Shown here in pieces: positions 35,182-43,332 of a DNA stretch of 57,392 nt. Position numbers and translations under genes: made by a program. Under the pieces are notes generated by a model, which saw nothing but the letters and a program-made list of their open reading frames with translations, was not told the DNA's origin and made no database searches. Origin of the DNA: SHVZ01 sp044223515 (lineage in GTDB: Bacteria; Pseudomonadota; Alphaproteobacteria; SHVZ01); NCBI GenBank assembly GCA_044223515.1, contig JBGALV010000018.1, positions 1-57,392 of the forward strand, given 5' to 3'. Every line of letters begins with the position of its first letter. The first letter of the stretch is position 1.

Positions 35182-36534
35182 ATGGACGCGCGTTTCCTCA
35201 TTGCGAAATACGACGGCCGGGTGCCGCGCTACACGAGCTACCCGACCGCGCCGCACTTCCGTGCCGTCGTCGGCGACGGATGGTATCGGGACTGGCTGTC
35301 GCGCGTGCGCTCCCCCAAGGGCGTGTCGCTGTATGTCCACGTCCCATTCTGCCGGAAGATGTGCTGGTACTGTGGCTGCCATACCCGAGTTGCCAAGGAC
35401 GACGTGCCTGTCCAGGCCTATACGGGCGCGCTTCGCCGCGAGATCGCGATTCTCGCCGAGGCGGTGGGGTCGCTGACGCCGGTGACGCGAATTCACTGGG
35501 GTGGCGGGACGCCGACGATCCTCTCGCCCGAGGCTTTCGGTGCGATCCTGGGCGATCTGAGGCAGCTCTTCGACCTTGGGCCGATGGCAGAGCATGCGGT
35601 CGAGATCGATCCCCGGACCCTCACCGACGCATGCGTCGCGATGCTGGCGTCCGCGGGCGTCACCCGCGTCAGCTTCGGCATCCAGACCCTGTCTGAAGCG
35701 GTGCAGCAGCGGATCAATCGCATCCAGCCCTTCGACGTGGTGTCATCGGCCGTCGAGCGTCTGGCGCGCGTCGGCATCGGATCGTTCAACGCCGACCTGA
35801 TGTACGGTCTTCCGGCGCAGACTGCCGAGGATGTGGTCGCGACGGTGGAGGCGGTCGCCGGGCTGAAGCCCAGCCGCGTCTCGCTGTTCGGCTACGCGCA
35901 TGTGCCGTGGATGAAGCCCCATCAGCTCAAGATCGACGAAGCCGAGCTCCCCGGCTCGGTGCAGCGCTTCGAGCAGCTCCTGGCTGGTGCCGATGCGCTC
36001 GCCCGCGCCGGATATGTCCGCATCGGCCTGGACCATTTCGCGCTGCCGGGCGACGACCTGGTGAAGGCGGCGCGGTCGGGCAGGCTGCGCCGCAATTTCC
36101 AGGGCTATACCGACGACGACGCGACGAGCCTGATCGGCATCGGCGCCTCTTCGATCAGCGAGACGCCCGAGGGATACGCGCAGAACCTGACGGCGATCCC
36201 GGACTGGCAGCGGGCGGTCTTTGCCGGCCGGCTTCCGGTCGCCAAGATGCGGGCGCTCTCGCCGGAGGATCGCCTGCGTCGGCGGGTGATCAACGACCTC
36301 ATGTGCGATCGGACCGTGGATCTGGAGGCTCTGCTGCGCGAGCAGGGGTATCCGCCGGACCATCTCTCGGACTGCGTCGCCAGGCTCGAGGAGCCGGCCC
36401 GCGACGGGCTGGTCGCGATCGACGGCCATCGCATCCGCGTGACCGATCGGGGCTGGCCTTTCATGCGTAACGTCGCGGCCGCCTTCGACGCCTATCTCGC
36501 GCCCGACGAGAAGCGTCACGCCCGGGCGGTATAG
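35182..36534 (+). CDS. hemN: Oxygen-independent coproporphyrinogen III oxidase
   Basis: This 450-residue radical SAM enzyme makes protoporphyrinogen IX from coproporphyrinogen III without oxygen, supplying haem when the HemF route cannot run. The Fe-S/SAM motif is complete (Cys57, Cys61, Cys64 and Cys66 in PFCRKMCWYCGCH), followed by IHWGGGTPTIL and the C-terminal HemN region (GLDHFALPGDDL, RRNFQGYTDDDATSLIGIGASSIS), the form of true HemN rather than HemW. The ATG at 35182 has GAGGCGG upstream. It lies between usp and a TauE-type membrane gene and would supply haem for the cbb3 oxidase encoded downstream. Confidence 0.95.
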   Translation: MDARFLIAKYDGRVPRYTSYPTAPHFRAVVGDGWYRDWLSRVRSPKGVSLYVHVPFCRKMCWYCGCHTRVAKDDVPVQAYTGALRREIAILAEAVGSLTPVTRIHWGGGTPTILSPEAFGAILGDLRQLFDLGPMAEHAVEIDPRTLTDACVAMLASAGVTRVSFGIQTLSEAVQQRINRIQPFDVVSSAVERLARVGIGSFNADLMYGLPAQTAEDVVATVEAVAGLKPSRVSLFGYAHVPWMKPHQLKIDEAELPGSVQRFEQLLAGADALARAGYVRIGLDHFALPGDDLVKAARSGRLRRNFQGYTDDDATSLIGIGASSISETPEGYAQNLTAIPDWQRAVFAGRLPVAKMRALSPEDRLRRRVINDLMCDRTVDLEALLREQGYPPDHLSDCVARLEEPARDGLVAIDGHRIRVTDRGWPFMRNVAAAFDAYLAPDEKRHARAV

Positions 36535-36545
36535 CGGCGCGAGCC

Positions 36546-37208
36546 ATGGACCTTCTCTGGTCGATCTGCGGCCTCGATGCCGGGGCCGGTCTCCCGCTGA
36601 TGGCGGGGATGCTGCTCGCCGGGCTGCTCGGCGGCCTGGGGCACTGCTCGCTGATGTGCGGGCCGTTCGCGCTCGCCCAGATCGCGGAACGCTTCGCGGA
36701 GGGCGCGTCGAGCCGGCTCTGGACCGCGACGCTGGCACCGTATCAAGCGGGTCGCCTGACGACATACGCGACGCTCGGCGCCGTCGCTGGCGGCCTCGGG
36801 GCGGCGACCTCGCGACTTGCGGGCTTCGGCTGGCTTCCGGCCGCGGCGCTGATGCTGGGGGCGCTGGTGTTCGCGGCGCAGGCCGCGGGCCGCATCGGCG
36901 GCGGCAATTCCGGATTCGCGGCCCGGTTCGGGAAGCCGCGCGGCTTCGTGCTCGGGCTCGCCCTCGGCTTCCTGCCCTGCGGTCTCATCTATGGTGCGCT
37001 GATCGCCGCGGCCGGTTCGGGCGGCGCCTGGCAGGGAGCCCTAGGGATGGCACTCTTCGGGCTCGGTACGGTGCCGTCTCTCGTCGCCGTCGGCTGGCTC
37101 GGCCTTGCCGCCGGCAAGCGGTGGCGCACCCTCGCACAGATGTCGGCGCCTTACTTCGGCTTCGCCAACGCCGTCATCCTCGCGGTGCTCGCGCTCCGCG
37201 CGCTTTAG
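36546..37208 (+). CDS. TauE/SafE- or DsbD-like membrane protein linked to cbb3 genes
   Basis: This 220-residue membrane protein has about six helices and the segment LLGGLGHCSLMCGPFALAQI. The GHC-x2-MCGP motif marks the DsbD/UreH-like TauE/SafE subgroup often encoded beside cbb3 oxidase genes. A second half-repeat occurs at LALGFLPCGLIYGALIAAAG. The paired cysteines and the setting suggest a role in copper or redox handling during oxidase assembly, but this is inference. It starts 11 bp after hemN and converges on the DUF2189 gene. Confidence 0.8.
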   Translation: MDLLWSICGLDAGAGLPLMAGMLLAGLLGGLGHCSLMCGPFALAQIAERFAEGASSRLWTATLAPYQAGRLTTYATLGAVAGGLGAATSRLAGFGWLPAAALMLGALVFAAQAAGRIGGGNSGFAARFGKPRGFVLGLALGFLPCGLIYGALIAAAGSGGAWQGALGMALFGLGTVPSLVAVGWLGLAAGKRWRTLAQMSAPYFGFANAVILAVLALRAL

Positions 37209-37212
37209 GCCG

Positions 37213-37986
37213 CTACTCGACGAGATCGCGGTAGGCGTGCCAGGAGGCGAGGCCGACCAGCGGCAGCGCCACCGCAAGGCCCAGATACATCGTCGCGATG
37301 CCGAGGACCGTGAAGATCACGATCAGCGCCGCCCACAAAGCCATCGCCCGCCAGTTGAGAAGGACCGCGGTGATGCTGGTCGCGATCGCGGTGACGACGC
37401 TCACCTCGCGATCGAGGAGCATCGGGATCGAGACGGCGGCAAGGGTGAAGACCGCCGCGGCGAGGGCGGCGCCGACCAGGGTCCCGAGCACGAGGAAGGG
37501 AAGGCTGGTCGAGGAAAACAGCAGCATGTCGAGGAGTCGGGGAAGGCTCGGCGCCGTGTCGACGAAGAAGAGCGCGAAGAGGAGGGAGGCGATCCGGACC
37601 CAGGCCAGATGAAAGAGCATCAGGACCAGGCCCAGGAGCGCGATCTGCAGCGGGTTGCGCCGCCACGCGGTCGCTGCCTGCAGCAGCGTCGGGCGGTCGC
37701 CGGCCTCGAGGCGGCGGCTGATCTCGTAGAGGCCGACCGCGAGCAGCGGGGCCACCAGCATGAAGCCGGCCGCGAGCGGCAGGATGAGATAGGGAAGCTC
37801 GGCCATCAGCAGGCCAAGACTCAGAAGGAAGCTGAGCACCACGAAGCTCCCGCCATAGGCGAGGCTGATTCCCGGCGCGCGGACCAGATCGGACCATCCC
37901 CGCGCGAGCCAGAGCCACGGTCGGTCTATCGGCACCGGCCGAATGCGCGGACTGGGTGTGGTGAACACAGGAAAGGTGTTGCTCAT
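37213..37986 (-). CDS. DUF2189-type integral membrane protein
   Basis: This 257-residue protein has about six helices and resembles DUF2189 membrane proteins (IDRPWLWLARGWSDLVRAPG near the start, then VLLNWRAMALWAALIVIFTV near the end), which are common beside cytochrome oxidase genes in alphaproteobacteria and have no established function. The ATG at 37986 is chosen over a preceding TTG. It diverges from ccoN; an Fnr box lies 70 bp upstream of its start in the shared gap. Confidence 0.8.
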   Translation of the reverse strand: MSNTFPVFTTPSPRIRPVPIDRPWLWLARGWSDLVRAPGISLAYGGSFVVLSFLLSLGLLMAELPYLILPLAAGFMLVAPLLAVGLYEISRRLEAGDRPTLLQAATAWRRNPLQIALLGLVLMLFHLAWVRIASLLFALFFVDTAPSLPRLLDMLLFSSTSLPFLVLGTLVGAALAAAVFTLAAVSIPMLLDREVSVVTAIATSITAVLLNWRAMALWAALIVIFTVLGIATMYLGLAVALPLVGLASWHAYRDLVE

Positions 37987-38055
37987 CAAGGGGCTCCGCG
38001 GCCCACCGGTGAGCGGGGCCGGCGCTCACTATGGCCGAGGGTACACCATGCCGAA

Positions 38056-38069
38056 TTGAGATAAATCAA
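38056..38069. promoter_or_regulatory. Fnr/FixK box upstream of ccoN
   Basis: TTGAGATAAATCAA fits TTGA-N6-TCAA and lies in the divergent gap between the DUF2189 gene and ccoN, centred about 93 bp before the ccoN ATG. Fnr or FixK control of ccoNOQP from such a box is well established in rhizobia and Rhodobacter. Confidence 0.8.
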
Positions 38070-38155
38070 TGCCGATGCCTCTGGCGCGGGCGACTTTGCC
38101 CCGTGCCAGGAGGCCTCGCAGGGGCCTCCGGATCAGATCCAGCGTGGAGCCCACG

Positions 38156-39645
38156 ATGACGGCGACGACGATGACCGATGTGAGGGGTGAGGTTAGGGAG
38201 GAGTATCTCGAGAACGTGGTGCGCGCCTCGATGGCGCTGAGCATGTTCTGGGGTATCGCCGCCTTCACCGTGGGCGTCTATATCGCCTTCCAGCTCGCTT
38301 TTCCGGCTCTCAACCTCGGCCTCGAATGGACGACGTTCGGCCGGCTCCGCCCGTTGCATACCTCGGCGGCAGTCTTCGCCTTCGGCGGGACGGCGCTGAT
38401 CGGCAGCTCCTTCCATGTCGTGCAGCGGACCTGCCGGGCGCAGCTCTTCGGCGGCGAACCCGTCGCCTGGTTCATCCTGCTCGGATATCAGCTCTTCATC
38501 GTCGTCGCCGCGACCGGCTATCTCCTGGGAATCACCCAGGGCCGCGAATACGCCGAGCCCGAGTGGTACGCCGACCTGTGGCTGACGGTGGTCTGGGTGG
38601 TCTACCTCGTCGCCTTCGTCGGCACGCTGGTGAAGCGCGAAGAGCCGCACATCTACGTCGCCAACTGGTTCTATCTCTCGTTCATCCTGACGATCGCGAT
38701 GCTGCACGTGGTCAACAACCTGGCCATCCCGGTGTCGTTCGTCGGCACCAAGAGCTACTCGGCCTTCGCCGGCGTCCAGGACGCCCTGACGCAGTGGTGG
38801 TACGGCCACAACGCGGTCGGCTTCTTCCTGACCGCGGGCTTCCTCGGGATGATGTACTACTTCATTCCGAAGGCGGCGAACCGGCCGGTCTATTCCTACC
38901 GCCTGTCGATCATTCACTTCTGGTCGCTGATCTTCCTCTACATCTGGGCCGGTCCGCACCACCTCCACTACACCTCGCTGCCCGAATGGGCGCAGATGCT
39001 GGGCATGGCCTTCTCGGTCATGCTGTGGATGCCCTCGTGGGGCGGGATGATCAACGGCCTGATGACGCTGTCGGGCGCCTGGGACAAGCTCCGCACCGAT
39101 CCCGGCCTGCGCTTCTCGATCACGGCGCCTGGGACAAGCTCCGCACGGATCCCGGCCTGCGCTTCTCGATCACCGCCGTCGCCTTCTACGGCATGTCGAC
39201 CTTCGAGGGGCCGGTCATGTCGATCCGGCCGGTGAACGCGCTCAGCCACTACACCGACTGGACCATCGGCCACGTCCACTCGGGCGCGCTCGGCTGGGTC
39301 GCCTTCATCGTCTTCGGCATGATGTATCACCTCGTGCCGGTGCTCTGGGGCCGCAAGGACCTCTATTCGAAGAAGCTCGCCGAGGTTCACTTCTGGGTCT
39401 CGACGATCGGCATCGTCCTCTACATCACCGCGATGTGGGTGAGCGGCATCATGCAGGGCCTGATGTGGCGCGCCTACGACGAGCTCGGTTTCCTGCAGTA
39501 CTCGTTCGTCGAGACGGTGCAGGCGATGCATCCCTTCTACCTGATCCGCGCCATGGGCGGCGTCCTCTTCCTGACCGGCGCCCTGGTCATGGCCTACAAC
39601 CTCTGGCGCACCGCGCGCGGCGACGTCGCGCGGACGGCCGCCTGA
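38156..39645 (+). pseudogene. ccoN: cbb3-type cytochrome c oxidase catalytic subunit, frameshifted by tandem duplication
   Basis: CcoN reduces oxygen at a haem b3-CuB centre at low oxygen tension. The gene encodes its helices and ligands: RPLHTSAAVFAFGG, LHVVNNLAIPV, WWYGHNAVGFFLTAG (CuB histidine), WAGPHHLHYTSLPEW (CuB pair) and DWTIGHVHSGALGWV (haem histidines). A 50-bp tandem duplication at 39074-39173 shifts the frame after GLRFSITA, so the haem histidine pair and the last helices are out of frame as written. Removing one copy restores a normal protein of about 480 residues. The ATG at 38156 follows TGGAG. Complete downstream cco genes make an assembly error as likely as a true mutation. 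Confidence 0.9.
39074..39173 (+). repeat. 50-bp tandem duplication inside ccoN
   Basis: Units 39074-39123 and 39124-39173 are the same over 49 of 50 bases, the only difference being CGCACC versus CGCACG. Fifty is not a multiple of three, so the second unit breaks the ccoN frame. Both units encode WDKLRTDPGLRFSI in their own frame. Confidence 0.97.
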
Positions 39646-39663
39646 AGCCGGAAGCACAATCCA

Positions 39664-40389
39664 ATGGTCCTTTCGCACGCGAAGATCGAGACCAACACCG
39701 CGATCCTGCTGGTGTTGTCGCTCCTCACCGTGATCATCGGCGGCATCGTCGAGATCATCCCGCTCTACACGATCGAGACGACGATCGAGCGCGTCGAGGG
39801 CGTGCGGCCCTACACGCCGCTCGAGCTCGCCGGCCGCAACATCTACATCCGCGAGGGCTGCTATCTCTGCCATAGCCAGCAGATCCGTCCGTTCCGCGAC
39901 GAGGTCGAACGCTACGGTCACTACAGCCTGGCCGCCGAGAGCATGTACGACCATCCGTTCCAGTGGGGGTCGAAGCGAACGGGGCCGGATCTCGCGCGGG
40001 TCGGCGGCAAGTACTCGAACGAGTGGCACGTCGCGCACATGGTCGATCCGCGCTCGGTCGTGCCCGAGTCGATCATGCCTTCGTATCCGTTCCTCGCGGA
40101 TCGAGAGCTGAAGACCGACGACATCGCCGCGCATCTCCGCGCGGTGCGGAAGGTCGGCGTGCCTTACAGCGACGAGATGATCGAGACCGCGCGCGCCGAC
40201 ATGGAGGCGCAGCAGAACCCCGACGCCGACACCGCCGGCCTCTCGAAGCGCTATCCAAAGGTGCCGATCGGCGTCTTCGACGGCGATCCGACCAAGATCA
40301 CCGAGATGGATGCGCTGGTCGCCTACCTGCAGATGCTGGGCACGCTGGTCGACTTCTCGGCCGTCACGCCGCAGCAGCTGAAGCAGTAG
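39664..40389 (+). CDS. ccoO: cbb3 oxidase monohaem cytochrome c subunit
   Basis: This 241-residue membrane-anchored cytochrome passes electrons from CcoP to CcoN. One N-terminal helix (AILLVLSLLTVIIGGIVEIIP) is followed by the periplasmic haem site GCYLCH (Cys66, Cys69, His70) and the conserved stretch SQQIRPFRDEVERYGHYS. A methionine ligand candidate lies in PESIMPSYPFL. The length is typical. It starts 18 bp after the ccoN stop codon and is intact, unlike ccoN. Confidence 0.95.
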   Translation: MVLSHAKIETNTAILLVLSLLTVIIGGIVEIIPLYTIETTIERVEGVRPYTPLELAGRNIYIREGCYLCHSQQIRPFRDEVERYGHYSLAAESMYDHPFQWGSKRTGPDLARVGGKYSNEWHVAHMVDPRSVVPESIMPSYPFLADRELKTDDIAAHLRAVRKVGVPYSDEMIETARADMEAQQNPDADTAGLSKRYPKVPIGVFDGDPTKITEMDALVAYLQMLGTLVDFSAVTPQQLKQ

Positions 40390-40398
40390 GAGGAGAGA

Positions 40399-40560
40399 AT
40401 GGACCTGGTTTCCATCTATCCGGCGCTCAAGTCGCTCTGGACCGTCTGGCTCGTGATGATCTTCGTGCTGCTGATCACCCGCGCCCTGCGCCCGAGCCGC
40501 AAGCCCGAGTTCATCCGGGCCTCGAACATTCCCCTTCGCGACAACGAAGGGCGGGAGTAA
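40399..40560 (+). CDS. ccoQ: cbb3 oxidase small subunit CcoQ
   Basis: This 53-residue single-helix protein sits between ccoO and ccoP, the standard ccoNOQP order. The ATG at 40399 has an AGGAGAG binding site. A short leader (MDLVSIYPALKSLW) precedes one hydrophobic segment (TVWLVMIFVLLITRAL), then a basic, polar tail. CcoQ proteins stabilise the complex or protect it from oxygen. Identification rests on position and topology because the family is poorly conserved. Confidence 0.88.
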   Translation: MDLVSIYPALKSLWTVWLVMIFVLLITRALRPSRKPEFIRASNIPLRDNEGRE

Positions 40561-40563
40561 GTC

Positions 40564-41433
40564 ATGCCGACGAAAATCGAGAAGGATACTGTCTCCGGCC
40601 AGGACACCACCGGCCATGTGTGGGACGGCATCAAGGAATTGAACACGCCGCTGCCGACCTGGTGGCTCTATGTCCTGTACGCGACGGTGGCCTGGTCGAT
40701 CGCCCAGTTCGTCATCTATCCGTCCTTCCCCGGCATCAAGGGCTACTTCTCCGGGGTCGTCGGCTATTCGGCGCGCGACGAGCTTGCAGGCAAGATGCAG
40801 GTCGCCGCGCAGGCGCGTGCCCCGTTCCTCGACCGCATCCGCACATCCAGCCTCGACGACATCCGTAACACGCCCGAGCTCCTGGGCTACGCGGTCTCGG
40901 GTGGGCGCGTCGCCTTTGCCGAGAACTGCGCGGCCTGTCACCAGGCCGGCGGCGCCGGCACCAAGGGCTACCCCAATCTCGCCGACGACGACTGGCTATG
41001 GGGCGGCAAGCTTGCCGACATCCAGAAGACCATCCAGGTCGGCATCCGCAGCTCGCACGCCGACACGCGCACCAGCCTGATGCCGCGCTTCGGTACGGAC
41101 GGGATCCTCGAGCGCAAGCAGATCGAGGATGTCGCCGAGTTCGTCCTGTCGCTTTCCGGCAAGTCCAGCGACGCCGCGAGCGCCACGCGCGGCCGCGGCA
41201 TCTATGCCGAGAACTGCGTCTCCTGTCACGGCGAGCGCGGCACCGGTCAGCGTGACGTCGGCGCTCCGTCTCTGGCGGACGGCATCTGGCTGTTCGGTGG
41301 TGACAAGCCGACCGTCATCCGGTCGATCAGCGAGGGACGCGGCGGCGTCATGCCGACATGGTCGGAACGTCTGGATCCCGCGGTCGTCAAGATGCTGACG
41401 ATCTACGTCCACACGCTGGGCGGCGGCGAGTGA
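40564..41433 (+). CDS. ccoP: cbb3 oxidase dihaem cytochrome c subunit
   Basis: This 289-residue subunit takes electrons from soluble cytochrome c. An N-terminal cytoplasmic stretch with HVWDGIKELNTPLPTWW, a CcoP hallmark, precedes one helix and two periplasmic haem sites: CAACH (Cys122, Cys125, His126) and CVSCH (Cys218, Cys221, His222). Methionine ligand candidates are in TSLMPRFG and GGVMPTW. It follows ccoQ after 3 bp and precedes ccoG after about 10 bp. Confidence 0.96.
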   Translation: MPTKIEKDTVSGQDTTGHVWDGIKELNTPLPTWWLYVLYATVAWSIAQFVIYPSFPGIKGYFSGVVGYSARDELAGKMQVAAQARAPFLDRIRTSSLDDIRNTPELLGYAVSGGRVAFAENCAACHQAGGAGTKGYPNLADDDWLWGGKLADIQKTIQVGIRSSHADTRTSLMPRFGTDGILERKQIEDVAEFVLSLSGKSSDAASATRGRGIYAENCVSCHGERGTGQRDVGAPSLADGIWLFGGDKPTVIRSISEGRGGVMPTWSERLDPAVVKMLTIYVHTLGGGE

Positions 41434-41443
41434 GGCTGTGCCG

Positions 41444-42874
41444 ATGCCGCTCGACGATGGCAGCAGCGTTTCCTTCTACGCGACGCGGAAGAAGGTCTAT
41501 CCGAAGTCGGTCTCGGGGCTCTACCGCCGACTGAAGTGGACGCTGCTCGTCCTCTTTCTCGGCATCTACTATGCCGTGCCGTGGATCCGCTGGGATCGGG
41601 GAGCGGGAGCGCCTGACCAGGCGATCCTGCTCGATCTCCCGGGGCGACGGGCCTACTTCTTCTGGATCGAGATCTGGCCGCAGGAGGTCTACTACCTCTC
41701 CGGCCTGCTGATCCTCGGCTCCATCGGGCTCTTCTTCGCGACGAGCCTGCTCGGACGCGTCTGGTGCGGCTATGCCTGCCCGCAGACGGTTTGGACCGAC
41801 CTCTTCATGTGGGTCGAACGGCTGGTCGAGGGCGACCGGACCGAGCGCATGCGCCTCGACAAGCAGCCGCTCTCGGCCGTCAAGATGGCCCGCAAGGCCA
41901 CCAAGCACGCCGCCTGGCTCGCGATCTCGATGGCGACCGGTGGCGCCTGGGTCTTCTATTTCGTCGACGCGCCGACCGAGATCAGGTCGATCTTCACCGG
42001 AAATTCGTCGGCCGAGGTCTACTTCTTCATCGGCCTCTTCACCGCGACGACCTACCTGCTGGCCGGATGGGCGCGCGAGCAGGTCTGCACCTACATGTGC
42101 CCCTGGCCGCGCTTCCAGGGCGCGATGCTCGACGTTCACACCCTGGTCGTCACCTATCGCGACTGGCGGGGCGAGAAGCGGGGCAAGCACAAGCAGGGCG
42201 AGAGCTGGGAGGGCAGGGGCGACTGCGTCGACTGCCGCGCCTGCGTAGCCGTGTGCCCGACCGGTATCGACATCCGCGACGGCCAACAGCTCGAATGCAT
42301 CGGCTGCGGCCTGTGCATCGATGCGTGCAACGACATCATGCTGAAGGTCGACCGGCCGCAGGGTCTCATCGCGTTCGATACGCTGGCCAACCTCGAGGCG
42401 AAAACTCCCGGCAAGCTTGCCGGCTACCGCCTGGTGAGGCCGCGCACGGCGATCTATGCGGCGCTCCTCGTCGTCGTCGCCGTGGTGATGGTCGTCGGGC
42501 TGGCGCTTCGCTCGTCGGTGGAGCTCACGGTACTCCGTGATCGGAGCCCGCTCTTCGTCACGTTGGCCGACGGCTCCATCCGGAACGGCTACACGGTCAA
42601 GGTCCTGAACAAGGCGCGCGAAGCCGTGTCCTACACGCTGACGGTCACCGGCCTCGATGGCGCCAAACTGGCCTTCGTCGGCGACGGTGGCGCCAGCGCT
42701 GACGGCGCGTCTGCGACGCTCGACGTGAAGCCGGATGCCGTCGGCACCTTCCGCGTGACCGTCCGGACCGATCGCCAGCATCTTTCCGGAGAGACGATGC
42801 CGGTCACCTTCCACGTGGCCGGCGCCCAGTCGGGCGCGAGCCAGCCCACCATCTTCCTGGGACCGAAAAAATGA
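41444..42874 (+). CDS. ccoG: cbb3 oxidase accessory ferredoxin-like protein
   Basis: This 476-residue membrane protein (FixG/RdxA family) is a copper-handling reductase used in cbb3 assembly. It has several helices in the first half (VWCGYACPQTVW and VCTYMCPWPRFQG in the loops), then two ferredoxin-type clusters (CVDCRACVAVCP and CIGCGLCIDACN), one more helix and a C-terminal Ig-like domain. The ATG at 41444 is preferred over a GTG 6 bp upstream because of spacing from GTGAGG. It overlaps ccoH by 4 bp. Confidence 0.94.
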   Translation: MPLDDGSSVSFYATRKKVYPKSVSGLYRRLKWTLLVLFLGIYYAVPWIRWDRGAGAPDQAILLDLPGRRAYFFWIEIWPQEVYYLSGLLILGSIGLFFATSLLGRVWCGYACPQTVWTDLFMWVERLVEGDRTERMRLDKQPLSAVKMARKATKHAAWLAISMATGGAWVFYFVDAPTEIRSIFTGNSSAEVYFFIGLFTATTYLLAGWAREQVCTYMCPWPRFQGAMLDVHTLVVTYRDWRGEKRGKHKQGESWEGRGDCVDCRACVAVCPTGIDIRDGQQLECIGCGLCIDACNDIMLKVDRPQGLIAFDTLANLEAKTPGKLAGYRLVRPRTAIYAALLVVVAVVMVVGLALRSSVELTVLRDRSPLFVTLADGSIRNGYTVKVLNKAREAVSYTLTVTGLDGAKLAFVGDGGASADGASATLDVKPDAVGTFRVTVRTDRQHLSGETMPVTFHVAGAQSGASQPTIFLGPKK

Positions 42875-43332
42875 CTGCTGTCGCACGCGGACGCTGGATT
42901 CCCTGGACCTATGCCGGCGGCATGCTCGTCGTCGTCGCGGTCAATGCGGTGCTGATCACCGCCGCCTTCCGCTCATTTCCCGGTCTCGTCGTGCAGCGGC
43001 CGTATGACCGCGGTATCGCCTACAACGAGGAACTGCGCCAGGGCCGTGCCCAGGCAGCCCTCGGATGGGGGCTGACGCCAGCGTATGAGAAGGGGCGGTT
43101 TACCGTCCATGTCAGCGCGTCGAATGGGTCTCCCGTCGCCGGGCTTGACGTGCGTGCGAAGCTGTCCCGGCCGCTGGAGACCCTGGCGCCGATCGACGTC
43201 ACCCTGATCCCCGAAGGCGACGGATATGTCGCCGCGGTCGATCTGCCGCGCAGCGGACAGTGGGACATCAAGCTGCTGGCCACAGGTGCCGAGGGCACCT
43301 ATCGCGGGCTCTACCGGATGATCGTCAAGTGA
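42871..43332 (+). CDS. ccoH: cbb3 oxidase assembly protein FixH/CcoH
   Basis: This 153-residue protein has one N-terminal helix (MLVVVAVNAVLITAAF) and a periplasmic domain with the FixH pattern SFPGLVVQRPYDRGIAYNEEL, followed by a beta-sandwich. CcoH stays associated with the oxidase during assembly. Its ATG overlaps the ccoG stop, and its stop overlaps the GTG start of ccoI, which implies coupled translation of the assembly genes. Confidence 0.93.
   Translation: MTAVARGRWIPWTYAGGMLVVVAVNAVLITAAFRSFPGLVVQRPYDRGIAYNEELRQGRAQAALGWGLTPAYEKGRFTVHVSASNGSPVAGLDVRAKLSRPLETLAPIDVTLIPEGDGYVAAVDLPRSGQWDIKLLATGAEGTYRGLYRMIVK

Noticed and set aside
38080..38105. Sigma-54 promoter before ccoN (TGGC and TTTGCC elements)
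   Set aside because: The GG-to-GC distance is about 15 bases instead of 12, so the spacing does not fit.
38968..40941. Long minus-strand open frame opposite ccoN-ccoP
   Set aside because: It covers three clear cbb3 subunits on the other strand and has the low-complexity composition of an antisense shadow.
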